Source of the DNA: Terebella lapidaria
Lineage: Eukaryota > Annelida > Polychaeta > Terebellida > Terebellidae
Assembly (NCBI GenBank): GCA_949152475.1
Contig: OX424556.1
Span: 54,766,451 to 54,830,450, forward strand
Direction of reading: 5' to 3'
DNA: 64,000 nt
Part shown: piece by piece, positions 12,901-23,712 of the stretch
Position numbering within the stretch: the first letter of the stretch is position 1
Layout of the letters: each line of letters starts with the position of its first letter
Translations under genes and position numbers: made by a program
Notes under the pieces: generated by a model
Databases searched by the model: none
Told to the model about the DNA's origin: nothing
The model's input: the letters and a program-made list of their open reading frames with translations, nothing else

Positions 12901-14075
12901 CGAAATTTTTTTGCCGAGTCGGCATTTTTCGTTTTCGTCGATATCTCGGAAACGGTGTGTCGTAGAGCGAAACGGACGTTATTTTCGGACTCGTCGCACT
13001 AGACAAACATGTCTAAGGGTTATTATGGATGAACTTTGACCTTGACCCGAAATTTTTTTGCCGAGTCGGCATTTTTCGTTTTCGTCGATATCTCGGAAAC
13101 GGTGCGTCGTAGAGCGAAACGGACGTTATTTTCGGACTTATGAACTTTGACCTTGACCCGAAATTTTTTTGCCGAGTCGGCATTTTTCGTTTTCGTCGTT
13201 ATCTCGGAAACGGTGCGTCGTAGAGCGAAACGGACGTTATTTTCGGACTCGTCGCACTTGACAAACATGTTTAAGGGGTATTATGGATGAACTTTGACCT
13301 TGACCCGAAATTTTTTTGCCGAGTCGGCATTTTTCGTTTTCGTCGATATCTCGGAAACGGTGTGTCGTAGAGCGAAACGGACGTTATTTTCGGACTCGTC
13401 GCACTAGACAAACATGTCTAAGGGGTATTATGGATGAACTTTGACCTTGACCCGAAATTTTTTTGCCGAGTCGGCATTTTTCGTTTTCGTCGATATCTCG
13501 GAAACGGTGCGTCGTAGAGCGAAACGGACGTTATTTTCGGACTCGTCGCATTAGACAAACATGTCTAAGGGGAATTATGGATGAACTTTGATTTTGACCC
13601 GAAATTTTTTTGCCGAGTCGGCATTTTTCGTTTTCGTCGATATCTCGGAAACGGTGCGTCGTAGAGCGAAACGGACGTTATTTTCGGACTCGTCGCACTA
13701 GACAAACATGTCTAAGGGGAATTATGGATGAACTTTGACCTTGACCCGAAATTTTTTTGCCGAGTCGGCATTTTTCGTTTTCGTCGATATCTCGGAAACG
13801 GTGCGTCGTAGAGCGAAACGGACGTTATTTTCGGACTCGTCGCACTAGACAAACATGTCTAAGGGGTATTATGGATTAACTTTGACCTTGACCCGAAATT
13901 TTTTTGCCGAGTCGGCAGTTTTTGTTTTCGTCGATATCTCGGAAACGGTGCGTCGTAGAGCGAAAAGGATGGTATTTTCGGACTCGTCGCACTTGACAAA
14001 CATGTCTAGCGGGTATTATGGATGAACTTTGACCTTGACCCGAAATTTGTCGACATTTTTCATTTTCGTCGATAT
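9970..14075 (+). repeat. 147-bp satellite array, about 30 monomers
   Basis: Successive ACATGT marks at 10,351, 10,498 and 10,645 are exactly 147 bp apart. Monomers are nearly identical and each contains TGAACTTTGACCTTGACCC, a 13-bp palindrome TGCCGAGTCGGCA between T tracts, GATATCTCGGAAACGG and a conserved GTGCGTCGTAGAGCG. Shorter monomers arise by two recurrent deletions (joint GGACTTATGAAC; joint ACATTTTTGACCC). Variant marks recur in the same order, giving a higher-order repeat of about 2.2 kb (for example 10,137 against 12,352, spacing 2,215). Long open frames here exist only because 147 is a multiple of three. Confidence 0.95.
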
Positions 14076-14140
14076 CTAGTATTATAAATTATTCATCACA
14101 CCAAAATGCCTCCAAGGCATCTTTAGGCCTTGACGTCTAG

Positions 14141-15463
14141 TTTAGATTCAAAATAGTTCTGTTTCATAATTCTCTTCACTTGGTTATATTTATTCTGAAA
14201 TCTTTTATAAGTGTTTATGTTGAGTTCAGTTGGATTTTTTAATTTTAATTTGTATATTTTATTTTTCTTTCGCATAGATGTCAAAAGACCAGAAGTTACC
14301 CAGGGTTCTTTCTTGATATAATTCCTGTTGCATTTATATGTTTTAATAGGGAAAGCAATTTCAAAAGCATCAAAGTATTTGGAGTAGAAGGTACCATAAG
14401 CTTCTTCGGGGCAGTCAATATTGGAAATGTCAGTAAAATCAATTTGTTCAAGTAGTGTATTGAATGTGTTGATGTTTGTGTCAGAAAATGTTCGTTTTTG
14501 ATAGTTTTTTACCTTTAATTGTTTTTGAGTGTTATTAAAAGACAGGAATACCCCGAAATGATCAGCAACGTCATTTATAATGATACCACTTTGGCAGTTG
14601 TTTGACTGGATATTCGTATAAATATGATCAATTAAGGTTGCAGAGTTGGGAGTTACTCTTGTTGGTTTAAAAATTTTTGGAACAAAAGTACGTGATACTA
14701 TGTTGTCAAAATAATTATTCACGCTTGATAGAGAATTGTACTTAAGTAGATCTATGTTCATGTCTCCAAGAATGACTGATTTTTTGTTTTCATTATTAAT
14801 AATATCCATAGTGTCATACATGGTCTGTGAAAAGATATCAATATCTGCTCTAGGGAGAGTCTTTGGTCTACAGATGACACCGACGATGTAGTTAGATTTG
14901 AATGTTGAACAATTGTCATGTTTACCGAGAGATACTTCCACAAATAGTGATTCATACACATGAGGGATCATGACAGTAAGGTCATCTCTAATTGTGAAAT
15001 GTAGATCATCCCGGATAAATAACCCTACCCCTCCCCTGCCATCATCTGATCTATTACGGGTAATAAGTTTGTGGTACCCAGTGAGGGAAACTCTACTATC
15101 TCTGGAACAATCAAAGAGTTCACTGATACCTATAAAGTCAAATTGGAAAGTTTGGCATGTTATTTCCTGCATCAGATCCCTAAAATGCTCCCAATTGGCT
15201 GATAAGCCTCTACAATTTATGTGAAAGAACGAAGTACCATTTCCTTTATTTTTGAGGATATTCAAAGCCGTGGATGGTTCATAATATTTGCAATCATTCA
15301 TACTAATAGGTGTGTCTGTTTGATCTTCACACCATTCATCAGAAGCAGTGTAAACATGTTTCAAATCATAATGTTGGTCAGTACCAACCATATCCAGTGT
15401 TATACTAGCCATTGTTAAAAGGTAAAGAAGAGTCGTCCATGTCCCAGCAATTCCACCCATCAA
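14141..15463 (-). pseudogene. LINE ORF2, endonuclease part (first segment)
   Basis: This 5' segment of a non-LTR retrotransposon ORF2 encodes an apurinic-like endonuclease, which nicks target DNA for target-primed reverse transcription. Visible motifs are FFHINCRGLSANW (about residues 78-90), the catalytic-type FIGISEL with its glutamate, GGVGLFIRDDL, VGVICRPKT, the ILGDMNIDLL block with its conserved D and N, and TLIDHIYTN near the end. The order and spacing fit the family. The frame stays open for about 440 codons until the Helitron-like insertion at 14,140 and continues in phase at 9,186. The start is taken as the first ATG of the open frame at 15,463; the first 70 or so residues are not recognisable and the true start could lie further in. 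It is now split and not expressed as one protein. Confidence 0.85.
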
Positions 15464-15890
15464 AAATACAACATAATATTTTCCTCATAAGCATAGTCAC
15501 TGTACATTCAAACAACTTGAGCAAATCTCATAGTAGTGATGGTGGAGGAATCCCAAATATTTACAAATGTTTAATATCTCGATCATATGTAATAATGCAC
15601 GATATTCACGCATATTTCTGATTTAACGTCTATATGTATCAGGCTCAGTAAAACAGCAAAACAAAACAACAATTGTCCAGTCATATTTTTATATTACATG
15701 TTACTAGCTGGGTCATGTTTACTATCGCGATACCCAATCATAGGACTGGTTAGCCTAACTGAAAAATTATTTGATTCATTGTACATTATATGTTAGTTTA
15801 CTGGTAGTGAAAATTGCATTTAGATCATGTTTCCAATGAGGCAACCATGTAATTGCACATCGCACATACAGGTTAGGATTGTGTATAAGC
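15464..15890. other. No gene recognised; LINE 5' flank
   Basis: This AT-rich sequence lies upstream of the LINE endonuclease in LINE orientation. It may include LINE 5' sequence or an ORF1 remnant, but nothing is recognisable. Confidence 0.4.
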
Positions 15891-16145
15891 TTACAAGAAG
15901 TCATGTATTTATGGCACATCTTTTGGTGACCTTGAATTTGACCTCAAATGACCTTGAAGACCAAATCTCAAAATCTTGCCTGACCTGACATGTGTAGATT
16001 GGCCTCTACAGACAAAATACTTGTTGATAGAGCTTATATGTTTGTATTATGAACATTTATAAAGTCATATGCAGCATACCTAATGGTGACATTGCAGTTC
16101 ACAAAGATGACCTTGATTGGTAAATCTCAAAGTCATATCTCACCT
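15890..16145 (+). repeat. Decayed dispersed repeat, about 115-165 bp type
   Basis: The text 'ggcctctacagacaaaatacttg' followed by 'attatgaac' and 'gtcatat' recurs in altered form at 3,850-3,960 and through 31,120-31,730. It is another repeat with embedded 'gaccttga' motifs, too decayed to delimit. Confidence 0.5.
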
Positions 16146-17980
16146 GCAATGCTTAAAACCAAAATTGTCCATCTTTAAAGTTTACAATGGAATCTTTCTG
16201 AAATTTTGCACAAAAATGCCCAAAAGTATTTTGAGATGGAGATATTTTTAGGTTACCGGACCTTTGGTCCGATAACCTATTGGCATGGCGATGCGTCCGG
16301 CGTCGTCGTCCGTCGTCGTCGTCGTCCGTCAACAATTTTATCTTTAAAGTTTACGACCGAATTTTTCTGAAATTTTGCACAAAAATGCCTAAAATTATTT
16401 CGAGAGGGAGGTATTTTTTAGTTTTTTGATTTTCGCATTTTTTTCAAAATGGCGGCCGTTTTCGACGAAAAATGCCTGATTTTGGACTTTCGCGGCCATT
16501 TTCTCAAAATCTGTTCAGTAACTTTTTTTTTTATTGATGCATAACACTCCTCATATGTACTCCTGTGACATGTATAAATTTCGTTGCGCTTGAATCACTC
16601 GAAGTGGGCCATTTTGGGCCCAAACTCGGCCCAAATGGGACTTTCCCATGTTAAATTCTCCTATGCTTTATAATGGGACACATTAAAGCCTAATATCTCA
16701 CTTAATATTGAGATTAGAGACTAGGAATCAATTGTGGACATATAGGAAATGATATATGCTGAATATTGTCGTGACCTTGAATTTGACCTCTGACCTTGGT
16801 TTGAAGGTCAGAGCGGCCGTTTTCGTCGAAAAATGGCCAATTTTGGACTTCGACAGTCGTTTTCTCAAAATCTGTTCAGTAACTTTTTTTTCTTATTAAT
16901 GAAAAACACTCCTCATATGTACCCCTGTGACATGTATAAATTTCGTTGCGCTTGAATCGCTTAAAGTGGGCCATTTTGGGCCCAAACTCGGCCCAAATGT
17001 GACTTTCCCATGTTAAATTTTCCTATGCTTTGTAATGGCACACATTAAGCCTAATATCTCACTTAATATTAAAATTAGAGACTAGGAATGAATTGTGGAC
17101 ATATAGGAAATGATATATGCTGAATATTCTCGTGACCTTGAATTTGACTTTTGACCTCATTTTCAAGGTCACAGGACAAAATGGCTAATATCTCGCTTTT
17201 TATCAACTTTACAGCTTAGGAATCAATTGCGGACATATAGGAAATTATATATATCGAATACTCTGATGACCTTGAAATTGACCTTTGACCTAATTTTCAA
17301 GGTCAAAGCACAAAATGGCTATTGTCTCGCTTATTATCGACTTTACAGCTTACAAATCAAGTGTGGAGATATAGGAAATGATATATGCTGAATATACTTG
17401 TAACCTTGAAGTTACCAGACCATCGGTCCGATCACCTATTGGCTAGCCGGCAATCTACAGGTCCTTTGGGCCTATGTTTTCAAAATGTTGCATTTTTGAC
17501 GAAAAGCGGCCAATTTTTGGCTTTGACGATCGTTTTCTCAAATTTTGTTGACTAACTTTTTAGATTACCGGACCTATGGTCCGATAGCCTATTGGCATGG
17601 CATTGCGTCCGTCGTCCGTCGGCGTTATCATTGGCGTTGTCCGCCCACATGTTTATCTTCAAAGTTTACAGGTTAATCTTCCTGAAATTTTGCACAAAAA
17701 TGTCTAAAAATAATTCAAGACGGGGGTATTTTTTAGTTTTTTTATTTTCGCATTTTTTTCACAATGGCAGCCATTTTCAACGAAAAACAGCCAATTTCTT
17801 AATTTGGCGGCCATTTTCTCAAAAACTTTTCAGACAGTTTTGAGATTTTTGTTTCAAAACATTGCCCTCATACACCTCTGTGATGTGTATAAGTTTCGTT
17901 GCCCCTGAATCGCCGGTCTGCATGTGGCGGCCATTTACATGTTCTCGACTGGTCCCAAATGGGACTTTCCCATGTTAAGA
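16146..17980 (+). mobile_element. Nested GTTACC-family Helitron-like fragments
   Basis: A partial 5' region (16,146-16,249) is interrupted at its T tract by a 5' terminus at 16,250 (AGGTTACCGGACCTTTGG, hairpin-forming). That is followed by the GTCGTC simple repeat, the ATGGCGGCC block and monomers of the 134-bp type (about 16,680-17,400). A variant 5' terminus (GTTACCAGACCATCGG) lies near 17,410 and a further one (AGATTACCGGACC) at 17,562. No 3' terminus is seen, so these are truncated or shuffled copies. Confidence 0.75.
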
Positions 17981-20739
17981 TGGTGAAACCCTGCCGATTG
18001 TTGGCAGTAAATTTCACGACTTTAGTACCGCATACAAAATATGAGCATTTGTCATAAAGCTTTTGGTAGTCCGAAGTGACATTTTGCAGTTTGAGTGAAT
18101 AGAGGAGTCATTTTCTTGTTTTAGAAAAATACAATCTTCGACCTGAAACGTCTGGATCATTCCGGATCATAACGATAAAGTTGGTACATCCGTTCTCAAT
18201 ATCAACCACGTAATCTTTAGAATACATCGACTTTTTACATAGTGGAGCAGTCAGTGTCTATGAGCCGAGAATTACTTTTTGAATTTACCGCCTACATTTG
18301 TCACAAAATGCCCGACTGTCTGTGACACATTTACGAAATGCGCCATTTTCAAAATATCACGTGGATTTGGACAACACACAGACTTGAAATATCATCTATT
18401 ATTTTGATGATTTTCAAAGAATAGCTGACTTACTTGGGATTGGTACATCGTAGACTCCATAACGAGCTATCCACAGCCATGTGACAATGCGTTTTCCCCC
18501 GTAAAATTGAGTCTGAACATCGGCTACTTTCAACGTCAGGTGCCACGAAATCGTGTTTACATATTTCCCAGGTCAAAGTTTAATGTATCCTTACGCGAGA
18601 CTTATCTTTGGTCATGTCGATTCTGGTAATCTGTATAATCCATTGATCACACCAAATAATCCACTTTCTGTATACTGAACGGGACTACGGCAGAAAATGT
18701 TCGCTGTACGACACATTATATGTGTTTTGTGATATCAATTGGTAGCGGTCATCCTCGGAATATTTCCTTCGGTTGTGAAGACCATATTTTGCGACTATGA
18801 GATTCGGTAGCTTCGTCTCCAAATGTTTTCCCGCGAGGCACCAACAGTCCCATGTGTTATGCATGTATATCGGCATATGACGGAGGTAATCCCAGAAATA
18901 TGTACATAATCGAATACATATTAGTTCATAGACAAAGAATTGTTGTAGATCGGGGAATGACAAACACTGAAAACCATGTTTCCAGACGATAACTGACATA
19001 TCGCTCACCACGTGAGTTTGTATTCACTCCGGAGAGAAAGCCGTTGAAATCCGTGCACAGGGTTTTGAGTTCAATGTGAAGAGCAATACTCACTAGCTGC
19101 TCAAGTCCAGTCTCGGTCAGTGATCGCATGGAACATCGTCGAGCACATGTCCTGTGGCGGATTATTAACCCTCTTTCGACCCTTCTTGCACATTGGGAGT
19201 TCATTTTCACAAATAGGTAATATAATATTATATTTGTTCATGTACGTACATGTAATTCAAGCATTCTGTATATTGGAGCCCCGTCTCTATCAACACTGAT
19301 CAAGTGAGTACCTATTCCATAAGTTCGTGGTTAAATACATCTCGATAACAAAATGAAACTGTATGTAGATGTATATCTATATGTATGTCAAGAAATTTAA
19401 ATCAGGTGCCCTGATTGGCATAAGTATATGAGGTAATTATCAATAAGCAGCTATATGAGTTATTCATATCACCAACATATATATATTTCTCTAAATCAAG
19501 AAGTTTACTTGATTGTAATATTCCAATGATCAATTCAAGGCAATGTGATTGGTATCAGCAGCAGAATAGAGTGTCATCTGACAAATCCATCATCTCATAT
19601 TTTTCTGACTCCAGATGACTCCAGATGTTGCTGACAACTCCACATCACTTTCCTGACAGCTCAACCAGAAAACAACACAACCAGAAGCTCCATAAATCCT
19701 GGTTCAAGTCCCAATCAGAAGACAGGCAATAGCAGCTCCACACCACTTGACTGATCCCCCAATGGCAGGCACCCAGGAGCAATCATTCAGTTGGCCAACA
19801 ATATGGATGTCAAAGCATAACAACAACTCGTGTTTTAAAGTTTGCACCAATATATACATGTATATTAAAACAATATATATATATATATAAATTCAAATTA
19901 AGTGCATGTTGGATCTGTAATTCTGAAACACCTGTACAGAATTGCACACCACCATTTTGGGTATTGGAATGTCACTATAAGACATCTATCTTATACAACA
20001 GCAATTTGGGGATTCAATGGCCAATTAATAATATTTTCATATTTTATATTTTAATGGATAAAGTGGCCAACACATAGTATGTATCCAAAATTTGTTATTG
20101 ATATACATGTGTAGGTCAGAAATATATTATGAAGATTTGAATGGCAGTGTATCAAGTGGCCATGTGCAATATTGTTTGCCAATTATGATAAATTCATAAT
20201 CTTTTTGATTGGTATTATATTTGATTTATTTTGTTCTTGTTTACCTTCCATGTACAAACTTTGTAAGATAAACATATGGATAAGGAGTATACTACCAAAT
20301 ACACTATTTATTCATGACATTTCTTGTCTGGTATGTTTGATATCATACCTGTGATCCATGTATGTCAAAAGATGAAGTGCTTCAATTCATAACTCATGAA
20401 TTGTACTAATAAAATGCTACCACTGTGTGAATTTCACATCAATTATGTTGACACAACCCATGTGCAATCATGATACTTTAATGTCACATGTAATCATGAT
20501 GACAATGAATCAAAAGCCTGGTGATATTTACATTTACATGTTATTGGGATCAGGATGTATCCTGTCTATAGCTTGGGGTTTGTGTTCTTTGTATGTGTCA
20601 CGGATAAGCGAGCGAGTATTCCTGCTTCCTTCAAATTTTGCACATGAGAGAGAAAACTCGGACACTGAATACGCTACCAGGGTTTATTCCACATGAACAG
20701 GTACAAAATGGTAAAATGATATACACAACAGGCAATGTA
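17981..20739. other. Apparently single-copy DNA, no gene recognised
   Basis: No repeat family of this window is evident, and the base composition is more even near 18,000-19,200. Open stretches on the - strand around 18,685-19,210 have no recognisable domain. A (TA)n tract of about 16 bp lies near 19,873-19,888. A short exon of an unknown gene could be hidden here; I cannot support one. Confidence 0.4.
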
Positions 20740-23712
20740 CACTGAAAATATTACCCAATCAGCGGTTTGTCAAAATATAGTCAAAAACTTGTTTTTCTGA
20801 CAAGTTTGCTATCGTCGAGTACGTGACTAGTTTTCGAATCACAGCGGCTGGATAGTTTCGTCAAAACCTAGTCATGCCTTCGTCAGAAATTGATATTCGG
20901 TTAGTCGGAAGTGATGTCACAAGTGATTACAACCATGACAACACGTGCGACAAAATGACAAATGGCTGGTTTGTAAATTTGTTTGAGGAATAGATTTTAT
21001 ATCGTTGAAAATCACTGTACTGGTCAGTAATCTGTACAAGTAGAATAGTACTTTAGCAAATATCAACACTATAGGGCATTGTGATGGAGTAAATATTAAG
21101 CTAAAATGTGTTAGATGGAGCTAGATTGCGATTTTGGATAGGCATTATGGCCTGGTATATAACTGCTGATATTCTACATTGTCTCAGAGCTCATGCTTCG
21201 TGGATCATTTCTGGCGCTCATTGTACAGGTCGGAGATAAGGCAGAGGAATTCATCGCACTAGGGAATGACCAGGTAATTCTAAAAGATGGTGCGGTTCCA
21301 CGTCCACATTGTTTTCAGGTTACCGTACCCTTGGTCCGATAGCCTATATATAGATCTGACGTTGCGTTCGTTGTCAGTCGTCATCGTCGTCTGTCTACTT
21401 TTTCATCTTTAAAGTTTACAGTGGAATCTTTCTGAAAATTTGAACAAAAACAGATCTAGAGGGTCTACCTAAAAATATTTATGAGGGAAATATATTTAGG
21501 TTACCGGACCTATGGTCTGATAACCTATTGGCAAGGCTTAATTGTATCCGTCGATGTCGTCCACATTTTTTTCTTTTTCGTTTACGGACAAATTTTTCTG
21601 AAATTTTGCACAAAAATGCTTGAAAATAATTAAAGAAGGCAGTATTTTTTAGTTTTTTGATTTTTGCGATTTTTAGCTTACCGACCCATGAGGGCCGATT
21701 TAAGCTATTGTCGTGGTTTTTCGTCCGTCGTCGTCGTCGCCCGCCACATCATCTGTTAACATTTTTTTTATCTTTTTCGGGCTGATGAATTTGTCCATAA
21801 ATTTGTGTGAAATTTTCTGGCCAGACGTTTTTTTTCATTTTTTTGATTGAATCGAATATGCAGTTTTGGCGGCCATTCTCATGCCGAAAATGGCCGTTTT
21901 TGCATGTTTTCAAGTTTAAAAATTATTTTCTCAAAAAGTTTTGAGATTTTAATTTCAGTATGTTCCCCTCATGTTTCCTTATAATGCGTATAATTTCCGA
22001 TGCGGTCTGTGTGTGGCGGTCATTTTGATGTTTTTTATGGGGCCCAAATAGGACTTTCCCATGTTAAATTCTCCTATGCATTATAATGGTCCACAATGTT
22101 ATTGATATCTCACTTATTATTGAGATTAAAGACTTGGAATCAATTGTGGACATATAGGAAGTGATATATGCTGAATATTCTTGTGACCTTGAATTTGACC
22201 TTTGACCTCATTTTCTAGGTCAGAGCACAAAATGGCTAATATCTCGCATATTATTGACTTTACAGCTTAGAAATTTATCGTGACCATATAGGAAATGATA
22301 TATGCCGAATATTCTGATGACCTTGAATTTGACCTTCGACCTCATTTCAAGGTCAGAGCACAAAATCGCTAATATCTCGCTTATTATTCACTTTACAGCT
22401 TGGGAATCAATTGTGGACATATAAGAAATGATATATACTGAATATTCTCGTGACTTTGGATATGACCTTTGACCTCATTTTCAAGGTCAGAGCACGAGAT
22501 GGCGCATATCTCACTTGTTGTCAACTTTACAGCTTATGAATCAATTGTGGACATATATGAAATGATATGCTGAATATACTCGTAACCTTGAAGTTACCAG
22601 ACCATCGGTCCGATCCCCTATTGGCTAGCCGGTAAGCTACAGGTCCCTTGGGCCTATGTTTCAAAAATAGCGGACATTTTCGTCAAAAAAAAAACCGGCC
22701 AATTTTAAATTTTGGCGGCCATTTTCTCAAAATCTGTCAGTAACTTTTTTTCTTATTGATGCATAACACTCCTCATATGTATTCCTGTGACGTGTATAAG
22801 TTTTGTTCCCCTTTGAAAGAAATTTTGGACTTGGTAAAATTTTCGGCACTTTTTTCCTTCATAATGGGAGCTGCCAGAACTGTACTTCTAGAACGCCTGA
22901 AGATAGAGCTTAGAAATTTTTACTTTCAAATGGGAAGTCATAAATGGCGACTTGTGTGGTGACCTTGAATATGACCTTGAAATGTCAAAACAGCCATTTT
23001 TAGGTAGAAAAATGCTCAAATTTGCACCTGGTAGACCAAAATTTTGCGGAAACCTATCTTAGCCCTTGGACTATTTTTTTTATTTTCCAATGATTTCTTT
23101 GCAAATCTAACTACATCAACGTGTCTTGTCTATTCAAGGATGAGAATGAGTCGTTGAAGTTCGTGGTCATAGAGCCCCTGAAGACTTTGGTGGATATGGG
23201 ATCGGAAATATTCCTTGTAGTCGTTGGCGGATTCACCTTCTACTTACTGGATTGTGTGATGAAAGGAGTCATTTCGCATTTGATCAAATATGACCAGTTG
23301 AATTGGATATCAGTGACATATATATTGACCAATAACATTATCAATGTATCACCATGATCACACTGCTTTGCAGAATTGTTTTGAAAAAAGGGAATAATTT
23401 GTGTGCTTGTATACAGGCATGTGCCTTTCTATTGTTGTGCACTTGTATTATCATGAAAATAAAATGAAACTAAATAGAGTAGTCAGTCTTGATGATGTTT
23501 CAACGATCTTTTGACAAATGTGCGACAAACTTGAATATTTGACGAATAATGGATAAAGTTAATTTATTCGACTAACTATTGACTAACTTTTGACGATGAC
23601 CAAGTTTCGACAACCCAAAACTTGTTGTTTTCAGCATCGTCAGGTGGACGACCCAAACTTCGTCAGGATGATGACCTTTCGACAAACCGATGATTGGCTA
23701 ATATTTTCAGTG
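20740..23712. mobile_element. TIR DNA transposon of 2.97 kb with nested insertions
   Basis: The left end CACTGAAAATATTACCCAAT (20,740) and the right end, whose reverse complement reads CACTGAAAATATTAGCCAAT, match over about 35 bp, with TA on each side (20,738-20,739; 23,713-23,714). A TA duplication and CA-start TIRs fit a Tc1/mariner-like non-autonomous element, but I see no DD(E/D) transposase. GTTACC-family sequence fills about 21,317-23,080, so the original element was probably near 1.2 kb. An open stretch at 23,121-23,357 is of unknown meaning. Confidence 0.75.
21317..23080 (+). mobile_element. GTTACC-family Helitron-like elements nested in the TIR element
   Basis: There are 5' termini at 21,317 (AGGTTACCGTACCC) and 21,498 (AGGTTACCGGACC), a third diverged one near 21,674, and a variant at about 22,590 (GTTACCAGACCATCGGTCC). 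About four 134-bp-type monomers occupy 22,090-22,590. A decayed 3' end (AACCTATCTTAGCCCTTGG) is at about 23,053. Several elements are stacked here and none is complete. Confidence 0.7.

Larger units (their letters stand above)
9187..14140 (+). mobile_element. Helitron2/Helentron-like element carrying a 147-bp satellite
   Basis: It starts TTAAGGC; a perfect hairpin pairs AAGGCATTTC with GAAATGCCTT around GGCA. It ends with AAAATGCC (inverted copy of the 5' end), a hairpin AAGGC...GCCTT, and GACGTCTAG before TTTAGATTC. There is no target duplication; the LINE reads Ser-Lys then Leu-Tyr-Glu across the empty site. The T-rich 'cttccgcc...tttccgga' block after the 5' hairpin is shared with copy 1. 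A 5' body (9,230-9,960) holds two diverged copies of a unit of about 323 bp; the satellite follows. No replication protein is encoded. Central tandem repeats are known in Helentron-associated elements such as DINE-TR1 of Drosophila. Confidence 0.85.
4014..15463 (-). mobile_element. CR1/L2-like LINE, interrupted by three insertions
   Basis: On the - strand the order is endonuclease (15,463-14,141), linker (9,186-8,844), reverse transcriptase (7,696-6,168), then a probable 3' UTR ending near 4,014 in a short (TATCC)n-type tail after AATAAA. Tails of short repeats rather than poly(A) are usual in the CR1/L2 group. Removing the insertions at 4,882-5,910, 7,697-8,843 and 9,187-14,140 leaves about 4.3 kb, a normal size for such an element lacking ORF1 or part of its 5' end. 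The coding part is open apart from the insertions, so the LINE was young when it was hit. Assignment of 4,014-4,881 to the same LINE is less certain. Confidence 0.8.

Noticed and set aside
10137-13268. Open frames of 69-120 codons in the 147-bp array, on both strands
   Set aside because: They exist because 147 is divisible by three and the monomers are nearly identical. The peptides are repeats of one monomer translation, with no start context or domain.
9970-14075. CRISPR-like regular array
   Set aside because: The repeats are contiguous 147-bp monomers without unique spacers, in an animal genome; this is a satellite.
18685-19210. Overlapping open frames on the - strand in apparently single-copy DNA
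   Set aside because: No recognisable domain, signal peptide or supported splice sites; the length is compatible with chance.
19640-19720. B-box-like word GGTTCAAGTCC, possible tRNA or SINE
   Set aside because: No matching A box at the right distance and no cloverleaf pairing around it.
23121-23357. A 78-codon open frame with a hydrophobic stretch near the right end of the TIR element
   Set aside because: No transposase motif and no homologue that I recognise; it may be a remnant, but I cannot support it as a gene.
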